A stretch of DNA of 64,000 bases from the NCBI RefSeq assembly GCF_006547145.1, contig NZ_CP041244.1:3534001-3598000 (forward strand), given 5' to 3'. The stretch is from Actinomadura sp. WMMA1423 (GTDB lineage Bacteria > Actinomycetota > Actinomycetes > Streptosporangiales > Streptosporangiaceae). Below the pieces are notes generated by a model. The model saw only the letters and a list, made by a program, of their open reading frames with translations, had not been told where the DNA came from and did no database searches. Position 1 is the stretch's first letter. Each line of letters starts with the position of its first letter. A program made the position numbers and the translations under genes. Shown piece by piece: positions 24,956 through 33,662 of this stretch.

Positions 24956-26392
24956 TCAGGCGCGGGCGATCACTTCCGTTTCTGGCTCGGGGACGGGACT
25001 GGACGGCCGGAGCCGGCGCGGGGTCATGCCAAGGGCGGCGATCGCGGCGATCACCATGAACGCGCCGACCATCAGCCAAGCGTGGACGTAGGCGGTGTGG
25101 GCTTCGGGGTAGCCGCGCGGGGTGCCGAGGACCGCGACGGCGAGGCTGACGCCGAGGACGGCGCCGATCTGCCGGCTCATGTTCACCACGGCGCTGCCCG
25201 TGGCGTAGCGGTGGGACGGCAGCTCGACCGCCGCGGCGGACAGGATGGTGGGCAGGGCCAGGCCGACGCCCGTCCCGCCGATGAGCCAGCCCGGCAGCAT
25301 CTGCGTCGCGTAGGCCGGCTCCGGGCCGAGGCTCATCGCGATCATGACGACGCCGAACGCGCAGAGCGTGCATCCGACGGCGGTGATCAGGCCGACCGGG
25401 ACGCGCGCCGCGAGGCGGCCGGCGATGAGCGCCATGACGGGGACCATCAGCGGCCCGGGCGCGACGGCGAGCCCGGTGCGGATGGGCGTGTAGTGCCAGA
25501 CCTGCTGCATCCACAGCACGCCGAGCAGCAGGTTGGCGGCGAACGCGACGGTGAACAGCAGCACCGCGGCGTTGGACCAGAAGAAGGTGCGGACGGCCAG
25601 CAGCGCGGGCTCGATCACCGGGGCCGGGTGGCGCAGGGAGCGCAGCCAGAACCAGGTGAGCGCGAGCAGCGCGACGGCGACCACGATGGTGGTCCGCTCG
25701 CCCGGCCAGTCGTTGATCTTCACCAGGCCGAGCGCCAGCAGCGCGATCGCCGCGGTCGCCACGGCGGTGCCGGCGAGGTCGGGGACGCGAGCGGACCGGC
25801 CCTCGCGCGAGTCGGGGACGAGGCGGGCCGCGAGCAGCACCGCCGCGATCCCGATGGGGACGTTGACCTCGAACACCCAGCGCCAGGAGGCGTCGACGAG
25901 GACGCCGCCGACCGCGGGTCCGGCGGCGGCGGCGATCGCCGAGGCCGCGGACCAGATCCGCACCGCGCCGCCCCGGCGCTCGGCCGGGAACGCCGACAGC
26001 AGGAGGCCGAGGCTGGTGGGGATGAGCGCCGCGGCTCCCGCGGCCTGCAGGACGCGGAAGGCCACGAGCCACCACAGCGAGGGGGCGGCGGCGCAGGCCT
26101 GGGAGGCGAGGGTGAAGACGGTGAGACCGAGCAGGAGGCCCGCCTTGCGGCCGTAGCGGTCGGCGAGCCTGCCGAGCGGCACCAGCAGCGCGGCGAAGAC
26201 GATCGCGTATCCGTTGAGCACCCACGACAGGTCGGCCATCGACTCCCCGGCGAAGTCGCGGCCGATGTCGGTGAACGCCACGTTGACGATGAACAGGTCG
26301 AGGCCCGCCATGAAGGAGGCGACGGAGAGCACCGCGAGCACCGGGCCCCTGCGGACCCGTCCCGCGCCGCGCACCTGACTTTGTTCCACCAT
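24956..26392 (-). CDS. MFS drug exporter, DHA2 (EmrB/QacA) type
   Basis: This 478-aa proton-driven exporter has about 14 hydrophobic segments. The motif A region GRLADRYGRKAGLL follows helix 2, and AGPAVGGVLVD represents the antiporter motif C region. ATG 26392 is only about one base after the predicted transcript start, so translation may be leaderless. Divergent expression with an HxlR regulator through two operators, one overlapping the start codon, suggests induction by the exported compound. The pair is enclosed by ~190-bp inverted repeats. The substrate is unknown. Confidence 0.92.
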   Translation of the reverse strand: MVEQSQVRGAGRVRRGPVLAVLSVASFMAGLDLFIVNVAFTDIGRDFAGESMADLSWVLNGYAIVFAALLVPLGRLADRYGRKAGLLLGLTVFTLASQACAAAPSLWWLVAFRVLQAAGAAALIPTSLGLLLSAFPAERRGGAVRIWSAASAIAAAAGPAVGGVLVDASWRWVFEVNVPIGIAAVLLAARLVPDSREGRSARVPDLAGTAVATAAIALLALGLVKINDWPGERTTIVVAVALLALTWFWLRSLRHPAPVIEPALLAVRTFFWSNAAVLLFTVAFAANLLLGVLWMQQVWHYTPIRTGLAVAPGPLMVPVMALIAGRLAARVPVGLITAVGCTLCAFGVVMIAMSLGPEPAYATQMLPGWLIGGTGVGLALPTILSAAAVELPSHRYATGSAVVNMSRQIGAVLGVSLAVAVLGTPRGYPEAHTAYVHAWLMVGAFMVIAAIAALGMTPRRLRPSSPVPEPETEVIARA

Positions 26393-26439
26393 AGTCAGGG
26401 AGGCTAGCGAGCGCCCTGACTTTGGTCAAGCAAAGTCAG
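26375..26439. promoter_or_regulatory. Divergent promoters with twin HxlR operators
   Basis: Two dyads of the same 9-6-9 form are present. CTGACTTTG-N6-CATAGTCAG (26375-26398) covers the MFS start codon. CTGACTTTG-N6-CAAAGTCAG (26416-26439) covers the -35 boxes. For HxlR, TTGGTC (26422-26427) and TATAGT (26446-26451) are 18 bp apart. For MFS on the minus strand, TTGACC and TAGCCT (26406-26401) are 17 bp apart. Both predicted transcript starts fall at the start codons. Confidence 0.7.
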
Positions 26440-26457
26440 CAGGTTTATAGTGGAACG

Positions 26458-26964
26458 GTGACAATCACACTGGAAGGGCATTTCGCCGACCGCGACGCCT
26501 GGTCGATGCAGAACTGCCCGGTCGCGAGGACGCTCGCCGCGCTCGGCCCGCCGTCGGCGGTGCTGGTGCTCAGCGAGGCCTTCTTCGGGACCAACCGATT
26601 CGGCGACTTCGTCCGCAACCTCGGCATGACGGAGTCGGCCGTCACCGCCCGGCTGCGGCACCTCGTCGACGCCGGCCTGCTCACCAGGGAGCCCTACCAG
26701 GAGCCGGGGCAGCGCACGCGCTACGAGTACCACCTGACGAAGATGGGCCTGGACCTCGCGCCCACCCTCGTCAGCCTCATGGAGTGGGGCGAGACCTACC
26801 TCCCCCACGAGGAGGGCCGCCAGGTCATGCTGACGCACGCCCGCTGCGACGAGCGCGTGACGGCGCAGGTCAGATGCGCGGACGGCCATGACGTGGCGGT
26901 GGACGAGATCGTCATGGGCCCGCCCAGCACGGCGGACGGCGAGCCCGGCAGAACCGGAGGCTGA
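26458..26964 (+). CDS. HxlR-family transcriptional regulator
   Basis: This 168-aa winged-helix regulator has the HxlR hallmark cysteine near the N-terminus (NCPVARTLAALG), the LGMTESAVTARLRHLVDAGLL recognition region and the TRYEYHLTKMGLDL wing. GTG 26458 was chosen over the upstream in-frame start at 26422 because the latter lies inside the operator. It falls 7 bp after the -10 box, which suggests a leaderless mRNA. It should repress itself and the divergent exporter. A short tail with two further cysteines (HARCDE, VRCADG) extends past the usual domain and could bind a metal or ligand. Confidence 0.88.
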   Translation: MTITLEGHFADRDAWSMQNCPVARTLAALGPPSAVLVLSEAFFGTNRFGDFVRNLGMTESAVTARLRHLVDAGLLTREPYQEPGQRTRYEYHLTKMGLDLAPTLVSLMEWGETYLPHEEGRQVMLTHARCDERVTAQVRCADGHDVAVDEIVMGPPSTADGEPGRTGG

Positions 26965-27001
26965 CCGGCGACCAGGCCCAGCCGCGAAGTGGCCGCACCT
27001 A

Positions 27002-27190
27002 CGCGCGCGAACGCGTGACCTGCCCGGTGGAGCGAAGCCGGAGGCGAGCGGAGCCGGGCAGATCGCGAAGCGATGCCGCGTTCGCCCAGGCACGGTCACG
27101 CAGCGAGCCGCCAGGCGAGCGCAGTGGGCCGGGACTGAGTAAACACAGCCGCCAGGCGAGCGAAGTGGGCCGGGACTGAATAAACACAGC
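27002..27190 (-). repeat. Right copy of the ~190-bp inverted repeat
   Basis: This is the inverted partner of 24364-24553, in opposite orientation, with the same two tandem ~41-bp units at its outer end. It fills the gap between the HxlR gene and the conservon. A remnant of a third unit (CGGGACTTTGAG) lies at its right edge. Mismatches between copies are scattered, and some in the inner part look compensatory, such as GGTGCCG...GCGGCACC on the left. Confidence 0.86.
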
Positions 27191-27203
27191 CGGGACTTTG
27201 AGA

Positions 27204-27836
27204 CTACGCGTGCCGGGTGCCCCCGGCGAGCCGCAGCGCGTGCTCGACCAGCGAGACGAGCACCTGCTTCGCCGACACGGTCCGGCGCGCGTCGCACAGC
27301 AGGATGGGGACGTGGGGGTCGATGTCGAGCGCCGTCCGGATCTCGGGCGGCTCGTAGCGGTCGGCGTCGTCGAAGCAGTTGACGGCGACGACGAACGGCG
27401 TGCCCTTGCGCTCGAAGTAGTCGATCGAGGCGAAGCTCGCCATCAGCCGCCGCGTGTCGGCGAGGACGACGGCGCCGAGCGCGCCGCGCGACAGCTCGTT
27501 CCACATGAACCAGAACCGCTCCTGGCCGGGCGTCCCGAACAGGTAGATGGCGACGCCGTCGCGCAGCGTGATCCGGCCGAAGTCCATCGCCACGGTCGTG
27601 GTGGTCTTGGCGGCCACGCCGTCGAGGTCGTCGACGCCGACGCTCACGTCGGTCAGCGCCTCCTCGGTGCGCAGCGGCCGGATCTCGCTGACCGCGCCGA
27701 CCAGCGTCGTCTTCCCGACGCCGAACCCCCCGGCGACGAGGATCTTCAGCGCGACGCGCGGGCCGTCCGCCCGGTCGTCGGGCTCGTCCGGTTCCGCGGT
27801 GGCGGGGGGCGGGGCGTCAGAGCGCGCGGAGTTCAT
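27204..27836 (-). CDS. cvnD: Conservon GTPase CvnD
   Basis: This 210-aa Ras/MglA-type GTPase has its P-loop AGGFGVGKTTLV at about residues 36-47, switch residues TTTTVAMDFGR and the G3-like GTPGQERF (Leu/Phe-rich FGTPGQ instead of DTAGQ). The base-recognition motif NCFDDADRY takes the NKxD place. In conservons this protein works with CvnA-C as a membrane-associated signalling complex. Its start overlaps the cvnC end by 20 bp, so it is the last gene of the operon. The N-terminal 28 residues are acidic and Pro-rich. Confidence 0.93.
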   Translation of the reverse strand: MNSARSDAPPPATAEPDEPDDRADGPRVALKILVAGGFGVGKTTLVGAVSEIRPLRTEEALTDVSVGVDDLDGVAAKTTTTVAMDFGRITLRDGVAIYLFGTPGQERFWFMWNELSRGALGAVVLADTRRLMASFASIDYFERKGTPFVVAVNCFDDADRYEPPEIRTALDIDPHVPILLCDARRTVSAKQVLVSLVEHALRLAGGTRHA

Positions 27837-28260
27837 CGAGCACCCTCCTGAGCAGGTTCGGGTCGTTGTGCGGCTGGAGCGCGGTCGCCTGGCCGAACTG
27901 CCCGGTCGGCGACGGCGCGGGGGACCATCGCTGGACTTCCAGGAGGCCGGAGTCGATCAGGTCGCCGGCCAGCACCCGGATCACGCCGAACGGCAGGTCC
28001 AGGTCCGAGGCGAGGTCGGCGAGGGCGTGCGGGCGCCGGCACAGCGCCAGCAGCCCGCGCTGCTGGCGCGAGAGCCGGCCGGGCTCGGGCGGCGGCCGCC
28101 CGGTCGCGACGAGGATCGCCACGATGTCGAGCGGCTCGCCGCTCGGCCGGGTGCGGCCGCGCGTCACCGCGTAGGGGCGGACGATCGGTCCGGCGGCGGC
28201 GTCGAGCCACCGTTCCCGGCCGGGACCCCGGGGAGCACCGGGCCCGCTACTGGGGTCCAT
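27817..28260 (-). CDS. cvnC: Conservon DUF742 protein CvnC
   Basis: This 147-aa DUF742 protein has the family core VRPYAVTRGRTRP, the winged-helix-like QQRGLLALCRRPHALADLASDL segment and the conserved GVIRVLAGDLIDSGLL, ending in LLRRVLDELRAL. In conservons it is thought to bridge the sensor kinase-like CvnA and the GTPase. The gap to cvnB is 6 bp and the 3' end overlaps cvnD. Confidence 0.92.
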   Translation of the reverse strand: MDPSSGPGAPRGPGRERWLDAAAGPIVRPYAVTRGRTRPSGEPLDIVAILVATGRPPPEPGRLSRQQRGLLALCRRPHALADLASDLDLPFGVIRVLAGDLIDSGLLEVQRWSPAPSPTGQFGQATALQPHNDPNLLRRVLDELRAL

Positions 28261-28266
28261 GGCGGG

Positions 28267-28686
28267 TCACCTGGGTCCGGTCCCGGGGGCGCCGTTCCTG
28301 AGGCCGGTGGACAGCTGCCGGTGGACGCGCTTGACCAGCATCGTCATCTCGTAGGCGACGAGGCCCGCGTTGGCGCCGACCTCGCTCAGCAGGGCGAGGC
28401 AGCTGTTGGCGCCGGCGGGCACGACGAAGAACAGGCCCTTGTCCATCTCGACGAGCGTCTGCCGGATCTCGCCGGAGTCCAGCTGCGGCCGCGCGCCGAC
28501 GGCGAGGCTGTGGAACCCGGCGGCGAGGGCCGCGAGGTACTCGGAGTCCTCGCGGCCGACGCCGCGCGACATGCCCATGACGAGCCCGTCCCGGGACAGC
28601 ACGACCACCTTCCGGATCTGCGGGACCCGGTCGACCAGGTCGTCGAGGAGGAAGTTGAGCTCGGCGGCGACTCCCTGATAGGTCAT
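28267..28686 (-). CDS. cvnB: Conservon roadblock/LC7 protein CvnB
   Basis: This 139-aa roadblock/LC7 domain protein has the typical ELNFLLDDLVDRVPQIRKVV start, VLSRDGLVMG and a long final helix. Such proteins act as regulators or scaffolds for small Ras-like GTPases, here CvnD. The ATG overlaps the cvnA stop (ATGA). Confidence 0.93.
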   Translation of the reverse strand: MTYQGVAAELNFLLDDLVDRVPQIRKVVVLSRDGLVMGMSRGVGREDSEYLAALAAGFHSLAVGARPQLDSGEIRQTLVEMDKGLFFVVPAGANSCLALLSEVGANAGLVAYEMTMLVKRVHRQLSTGLRNGAPGTGPR

Positions 28687-31541
28687 GATCTTCCCTCCAT
28701 GCCGTCCGCGGGTCCCTCTGGTGCCTCGTCCTCGTCCCGGCCGCGGAGCCAGCCCGCCTGCAGGGACGCGAACAGGTCCCGGGACGCCTCCGCCGACCGT
28801 TCCTCCCAGGCGGCGATCGCGTCCCCGGTGGCGGCGGACTCTTCTCCGTACGGTCCGGTCTCCTCGTAGGGGTTCGTCTCTTCGTAGGCGGCCGCCTCGC
28901 GCAGCTGGGGCGCCAGGCTCCCGCCGCGCACCCGGCGCGGCAGCGGGACCCGCCCGCCGCCGGCCGCCCGCGCCTGCGCGTCCCCGAACGGCGCCCCGCC
29001 GTACGGGGGCTCGCCGTACGGGGGCTCGCCGAACCCGGTGTCGCCGAAGGACGCCGGCGCGCCGTACTGGCCCGCCGCTCCCCCGTAGGCTCCGCCGCCG
29101 TAGGCGGGGGCGTGGGGGCCCGCCGCCTGGAAGGGGCGCGCGGCGCCGGTCGGCGGCGGCGCCCCCCGCGACGGCGGCGGACCGTGCGGCGGTGGGGTGC
29201 CGAACGGCGTCGGGGTCTGGTCACCGCCGTCGAACCCCACCGCCGCGTTCTGGTCCGGCCTCTCCTCGCTCGCCCATTCGGGGAGGGACACCGGCGTCTC
29301 TGGCGGCGCCGCTTCGCCGACCGGCCCCGTGCCGTGGGGCGCCGTGCCGTGGGGCGCCATGCCGTTGGGCGGTGCGGCGTTGGGCGGTGCGCCGTTGGTC
29401 AGGGCGGCGTTGGGCGCCGTGTCCGTCGAGGCCGGGTCGGCCGGCCCCATGTCCTGGACGGTGGCCGTGTCGTACACCGGCGCGTTGAGCGTCGCGGTGG
29501 ACGACGGCGCCGGAGGCGGGGGCCACGGCCGCAGCGATCCGTTCACGGCCGCCGCACCCCGCTGCTGGGCGGGCCCGGCCTGGGCGGCGCCGTCCTCGTC
29601 CTCGGGCTGGTCGACGTCCACGATCAACTGGCGCGGGATCAGCACGACGGCGCTGACGCCCCCGTACAGGGACGGCTGGAGCGCGACCCTGATGCCGTGC
29701 CGGCCGGCGAGCCGGGCGACGACGAACAGGCCGAGCCGGTCGGTGACGGCCAGGTCGAACTCGGGCGGACGCGACAGCCGCAGGTTCAGCGCGTCCAGCT
29801 CGGACTGGTCGAGCCCGATGCCCCGGTCGATGATGTCGACGGCGAACCCGTTCGCGCCCATCTCGCCGCGGACGAGCACCTCGGTGGGCGCGGGCGAGAA
29901 CACCGTGGCGTTCTCGATCAGCTCGGCGAGCAGGTGGATGATGTCGGCGACGGCCTCGCCGATCACGGCGGCCTGCCCGGAGACCACGACGATCTCGACC
30001 CGGGTGTAGTCCTCGACCTCGGCGACCGCGGCACGCAGCACGTCCTCGACGTGCACCGGCCGGCTCCAGCCCCGCCCCGGGGACGTCCCGGACAGGATGA
30101 CCAGGCCCTCGGCGTGCCGCCGCATGCGGGTGGTGAGGTGGTCGAGGCGGAACAGGTCCTCCAGCACCTTGGGGTCGGAGGCGTCGCGCTCCATCTCGTC
30201 CAGCATCCGCAGCTGCCGGTGCAGCAGCGACTGGCTGCGCCACGCGACGTTGAGGAACACGCGGCTGATGCCCTGCCGCAGGTAGGACTCCCGGACGGCG
30301 GTCTCGATCGCGGTGTGCTGCACCTTCGTGAAGGCGTCGCCGACGCGGGCGACCTCGCGGGTCTTGCCGATGACGAGCGGCGGGGCCTCGGCGTCCACGT
30401 CCACCTCCTCGCCCCGTCTCAGCCGGGCGACCACGCCGGGCAGCCGGTCCTCGGCGAGCTTCAGCGCGGCGCGCTGGAGCCCCCGCAGCTCGCGCGACAG
30501 GCTGCGCGCCGCCAGCAGCGACAGCACGATCGAGGCGATCACCGCGAGCAGTCCGAACCCGCCCGCCAGGACGAGCCGCATGACGATCCGCTCACCGATC
30601 GGCTTGGCCATCTCGTTGAGCGCGAGGCTCGCCTCGGTGACCTTCTGCCCCCACGCCTGCGACAGCAGCTGCGTGGTGGCCTGCCAGTCCGCGGCCTCGG
30701 GCGGCAGCCGGTCGCCGCGCGCGTTCACGATCGCGTCCTCGGCCGCCCGGTACCGCTGGAACTCCGGGGACGCGACGAGCCGGGCCAGCGGCCCCCGGAT
30801 CTGCTCGTTCAGGTCGGCGAGCCCGGCCTCGAACTCGCGCCGCCCCTCCGCGGCCCACTGGACGAACGCGGTGTGCTCGGCGGCGGTGAGCCGCCCGTTG
30901 CGCGCCATCGCGGCGATGACGAGCGAGTCCTCGCGGAGCATGTAGGCACGGGCGTTGCCGATGCCGATCAGCGCGCGGCCCTGGGTGAAGATGGCGACGT
31001 CGTTGACCGTCACCAGGCCGTCGAAGACCTTGATGACCTGGTCGAGCAGGACGCTGTAGGAGTTGATGACCTCCAGCGGCTGGACCCGGCCGGAGTCGAC
31101 CCTGGCGCGCAGCTGCGGCAGCCGGTCCAGTGCCCTGACCGCCTGGGCGAGCCGCTTCTTGGTCTCCGGTCGGGCCGCGTCCCGCGCGTCGGGCGAGAGC
31201 GCGGTCGAGCGGAACGCCTTGTCGACGGCGCTCACCCGGGCGCGCTGCCCGCCTAACTTCTGCCGGTCGGCGGGGTCGCGCGTGCTGAGCGCGACGACGC
31301 TGAGGGAACGCTCCGCCTGGAGCTGGTTCACCAGGTAGATGCCGGGAAGGCCGACCTTCTCGTACGTCGTCGAGAAGTCGTACTTGTCGAACGCGTCGCC
31401 GAGCGTGATGTTGGCGGCGAACGCCCACAGGGCGATGAGCGACACCAGCGGGACCAGCAGCAGCGCCGTGATCCGCAGCCGGATGGGGCGCCTGCGCCGG
31501 GGCCTGCCGGACGCTTCGTCACGGGTTTTGGTGCGGGACAT
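28683..31541 (-). CDS. cvnA: Conservon sensor kinase-like protein CvnA
   Basis: This 952-aa membrane protein has two membrane segments (about residues 25-45 and 318-340) around an extracytoplasmic nitrate/nitrite-sensor-type (NIT) helical domain, then a HAMP-like region, a histidine-kinase-like helical segment and an HATPase domain (about 510-640, LAELIENATVFSPAPTEV). About 300 residues of Pro/Ala/Gly-rich sequence follow with short repeats (NGMAPHGTAPHGTGP and PPYGEPPYGG). Such tails are common in CvnA. ATG 31541 was preferred over GTG 31550 because GAGGT lies at a better distance. It heads the cvnABCD operon. Phosphotransfer by CvnA proteins is not established. Confidence 0.92.
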   Translation of the reverse strand: MSRTKTRDEASGRPRRRRPIRLRITALLLVPLVSLIALWAFAANITLGDAFDKYDFSTTYEKVGLPGIYLVNQLQAERSLSVVALSTRDPADRQKLGGQRARVSAVDKAFRSTALSPDARDAARPETKKRLAQAVRALDRLPQLRARVDSGRVQPLEVINSYSVLLDQVIKVFDGLVTVNDVAIFTQGRALIGIGNARAYMLREDSLVIAAMARNGRLTAAEHTAFVQWAAEGRREFEAGLADLNEQIRGPLARLVASPEFQRYRAAEDAIVNARGDRLPPEAADWQATTQLLSQAWGQKVTEASLALNEMAKPIGERIVMRLVLAGGFGLLAVIASIVLSLLAARSLSRELRGLQRAALKLAEDRLPGVVARLRRGEEVDVDAEAPPLVIGKTREVARVGDAFTKVQHTAIETAVRESYLRQGISRVFLNVAWRSQSLLHRQLRMLDEMERDASDPKVLEDLFRLDHLTTRMRRHAEGLVILSGTSPGRGWSRPVHVEDVLRAAVAEVEDYTRVEIVVVSGQAAVIGEAVADIIHLLAELIENATVFSPAPTEVLVRGEMGANGFAVDIIDRGIGLDQSELDALNLRLSRPPEFDLAVTDRLGLFVVARLAGRHGIRVALQPSLYGGVSAVVLIPRQLIVDVDQPEDEDGAAQAGPAQQRGAAAVNGSLRPWPPPPAPSSTATLNAPVYDTATVQDMGPADPASTDTAPNAALTNGAPPNAAPPNGMAPHGTAPHGTGPVGEAAPPETPVSLPEWASEERPDQNAAVGFDGGDQTPTPFGTPPPHGPPPSRGAPPPTGAARPFQAAGPHAPAYGGGAYGGAAGQYGAPASFGDTGFGEPPYGEPPYGGAPFGDAQARAAGGGRVPLPRRVRGGSLAPQLREAAAYEETNPYEETGPYGEESAATGDAIAAWEERSAEASRDLFASLQAGWLRGRDEDEAPEGPADGMEGRS

Positions 31542-31623
31542 CGAGATCACTACCTCTAGCCGGGGACGGGCCGCGCATGCCGGTCCGTGTGTCGGGGGTG
31601 GCCCGTGTGTCGGGGGTGGTGGG

Positions 31624-32205
31624 TCAGGGGCGCGCCTCGTCCAGCGCCGCGCGGGCGACCAGGCCGCGCAGGCGACTGGTGATCATGGCGACGGCCTGGG
31701 CGTGCCCGCGCAGGGCCTTCTCCCGCGTGGTGTACTGCCCGATGTCCGCGTGCATCGCGTGGTCGGACACGATCGTCTGCCACAGCAGCGGCCTTCCGTT
31801 CGCCGCGAGTCCGAGGTCGATCACGGTGAACCAGGTCGAGACGACCACGACGACGGCGCCGACGCGGATGACGTCCTGCGCGAGCAGGCGCCCCCGCACG
31901 TCGAGCAGCAGCCGCTGTGCCTCCTCGGCCGTGGCGCGCCGCCCGTCCTCCCGGTAGTAGTCCGGGGGACGGCGGGGATCGGCGGGCCGCCGGCCGTCCG
32001 GCTCGTCCTGCCGGGGCCGCTGGTCGCCGGGCCCCTCGACGGGCCCCTGGTCGGCGGGACGCTGCGCGAAGACCCCCTCCTCGAAGGCTCTGCGGTCGAC
32101 GGACTGCTGGTCGGCGGGCCGCTGGTCGGCGGGCCCGTGGTCGGGCCGGTGGCCGGCGGGCCACCGGTCTGCGGGCATGGCGTTAGCAGGCATGGCATTT
32201 CCCAT
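31624..32205 (-). CDS. Hypothetical protein upstream of the conservon
   Basis: I do not recognise this 193-aa protein. The first 90 residues are low complexity with short repeats (PADQRPADQ, MPANAMPAD). The remainder has an Arg/Glu-rich helix (EEAQRLLLDVRGRLLAQD), a hydrophobic stretch IRVGAVVVVVSTWFTVIDL and a helical end. No signal peptide is seen. It lies 82 bp upstream of cvnA in the same direction and may be transcribed with the conservon. Several in-frame ATGs near the start leave the N-terminus uncertain. Confidence 0.6.
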   Translation of the reverse strand: MGNAMPANAMPADRWPAGHRPDHGPADQRPADQQSVDRRAFEEGVFAQRPADQGPVEGPGDQRPRQDEPDGRRPADPRRPPDYYREDGRRATAEEAQRLLLDVRGRLLAQDVIRVGAVVVVVSTWFTVIDLGLAANGRPLLWQTIVSDHAMHADIGQYTTREKALRGHAQAVAMITSRLRGLVARAALDEARP

Positions 32206-32232
32206 CGCCGTACCGGGGTGCGCGGGAGATGC

Positions 32233-32772
32233 TCAGCGGCCGGGGTGCTCGTCCCGCGGCCAGGCGCGCACCTCGCACCAGACCGCCTTGCCGGAGGCGG
32301 TGTGGTCGGTGCCGTGCCCGTCCGCCATGACCGCGACGAGGAACCAGCCGCGGCCCGTCTCCTCCATGAGGTCGACCGGCCGCGCCGCCGGGGCGGCGGT
32401 GCTCTGGTCGTGCACCTCGATGCGGAGCCGGGTCCCGGCGCGCAGCAGCCGCAGGGACAGCGCCCCACCGGGTACCGGTGCGTGCCGGACGGCGTTGGTG
32501 ACCAGTTCGGACACCAGCACCTCCGCGTCCTCGGCGATGTGCCCGATGCCGGACGCGGTGCTGACGGACCGGCTGAAGCGCCGTGCCCTCGGCACCGACT
32601 CCCGCTCGGCGGGCAGCGTCAGCTCGCCCAGCAGGACCGCCGCGGGCTCGTCCAGGCCCCGCAGCCCGTTCGGCGCCGTGCCGTTCGGTGACGCCGCGTG
32701 CGGCGCGGTGGTGGTCAGGTGGCTCGGGAGTGGGGTGCTAGGGAGTTCGATGGTGTGGTGGTCGCCCGACAT
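32233..32772 (-). CDS. Anti-sigma-type HATPase regulatory protein
   Basis: This 179-aa protein carries a single histidine-kinase-like ATPase domain (RsbW/SpoIIAB type). VSELVTNAVRHAP is the N-box and GRGWFLVAVMADGHG the G-box region. There is no phosphoacceptor histidine domain. Many copies of this family occur in actinomycetes, often acting with SpoIIE phosphatases and anti-sigma antagonists. An RsbU-like phosphatase occurs about 20 kb to the left but no direct link is shown. The N-terminal 45 residues are Thr/Pro/Ala-rich. Confidence 0.87.
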   Translation of the reverse strand: MSGDHHTIELPSTPLPSHLTTTAPHAASPNGTAPNGLRGLDEPAAVLLGELTLPAERESVPRARRFSRSVSTASGIGHIAEDAEVLVSELVTNAVRHAPVPGGALSLRLLRAGTRLRIEVHDQSTAAPAARPVDLMEETGRGWFLVAVMADGHGTDHTASGKAVWCEVRAWPRDEHPGR

Positions 32773-32913
32773 GATGAACGCCTCCTTGACTAAGGCGTGC
32801 CGCCCTGATCCAGCCTGGCCGGGGTGCGAGGCTGGGGTGGGCGTGGGGGGTTGGTGCCGGTGCCGCCGCTGTCCGGTCAGACGGTGGCACGGCGTGCGAG
32901 GGACCCGGCCGGC

Positions 32914-33495
32914 TCATGGCGGGCCGCTCCCCTCGGCCTGGGTGCCCGCCCGGGCGCGCAGCAGCCGGGCGGTGCTGGTGAACCAGTCGTAGTTCTCCTG
33001 CTCGAAGCGGCGTCCGCGCAGGCACGTGAGGTAGGGCCCGAGGGGGGACCCGGTGCGCAGGAAGGACTCCTCGTCGAGGTCGCCGCGCAGGTGCTTGAGG
33101 GTGCGTTCGAAGACCTCGACCTTGGCCGCCGAGGCCACCGCCCTGTCCTCCAGCTGCGCGATGACCGAGTCGGCCGTGATGTGGTCCACGGCCTGGACCA
33201 TGACGAGCAGGTTCTCGCGGATGATCCCTGGCTTGGCGGGGGTCACGGCGAACCGTTCGAGCTCGTCGACGCCGGCCTGGGTGACGGTGTACACGCGCTT
33301 GTTCGGCCGGTCGTGCTGGATGATCTGCCGCCCGCTGATCAGGCCTTCCGTCTCCAACCTCGACAGCTCCGAGTAGAGCTGCTGCGGTACGGCGTGCCAG
33401 AAGTTGGAGACCGACAAATCAAAGATCTTGGCCAGCTGGTAGCCGCTGTACTCGCCGTCGAGCAGCGCCGCCAGCACCGCGTGACGTAGCGCCAT
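32914..33495 (-). CDS. PadR-family transcriptional regulator
   Basis: This 193-aa regulator has a PadR winged helix (MALRHAVLAALLDGEYSGYQ start, SNFWHAVPQQLYSELSRLE recognition region) followed by a helical dimerisation domain. ATG 33495 was chosen because it gives the canonical PadR N-terminus and has GGGGAG upstream. The longer in-frame start at 33552 would add 19 atypical residues. It lies just downstream of the acyl-ligase gene in the same direction and may control it or itself through the direct repeats at 33551-33583. Confidence 0.9.
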   Translation of the reverse strand: MALRHAVLAALLDGEYSGYQLAKIFDLSVSNFWHAVPQQLYSELSRLETEGLISGRQIIQHDRPNKRVYTVTQAGVDELERFAVTPAKPGIIRENLLVMVQAVDHITADSVIAQLEDRAVASAAKVEVFERTLKHLRGDLDEESFLRTGSPLGPYLTCLRGRRFEQENYDWFTSTARLLRARAGTQAEGSGPP

Positions 33496-33550
33496 CGGCC
33501 ATCTCTCCCCGCCTTGACTCAGGGTATGCCCGACTTTATCAGCCAACGAC

Positions 33551-33583
33551 ATGATTAGTCATCGTTTTGACTATGATTGGTCA
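33551..33583. promoter_or_regulatory. Direct repeats ATGATTRGTCA, 22 bp apart
   Basis: ATGATTAGTCA (33551-33561) and ATGATTGGTCA (33573-33583) repeat two helical turns apart, 56 bp upstream of the PadR start in an AT-richer patch. Between them lies TTTTGACT. This suits a PadR operator with two half-sites on one face of the helix. Confidence 0.5.
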
Positions 33584-33662
33584 GCACCAATTTGGACGAT
33601 CTTCGAATGGGACGCCCGAAGCGCGCGAAAGAGACGGGCGCCGGCGCGGCGCGCACCGGCGG

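Noticed and set aside
24364..27190. Insertion sequence or composite transposon
   Set aside because: Neither the repeats nor the interior encode a transposase or integrase and I saw no target-site duplication. It is kept as an inverted-repeat observation only.
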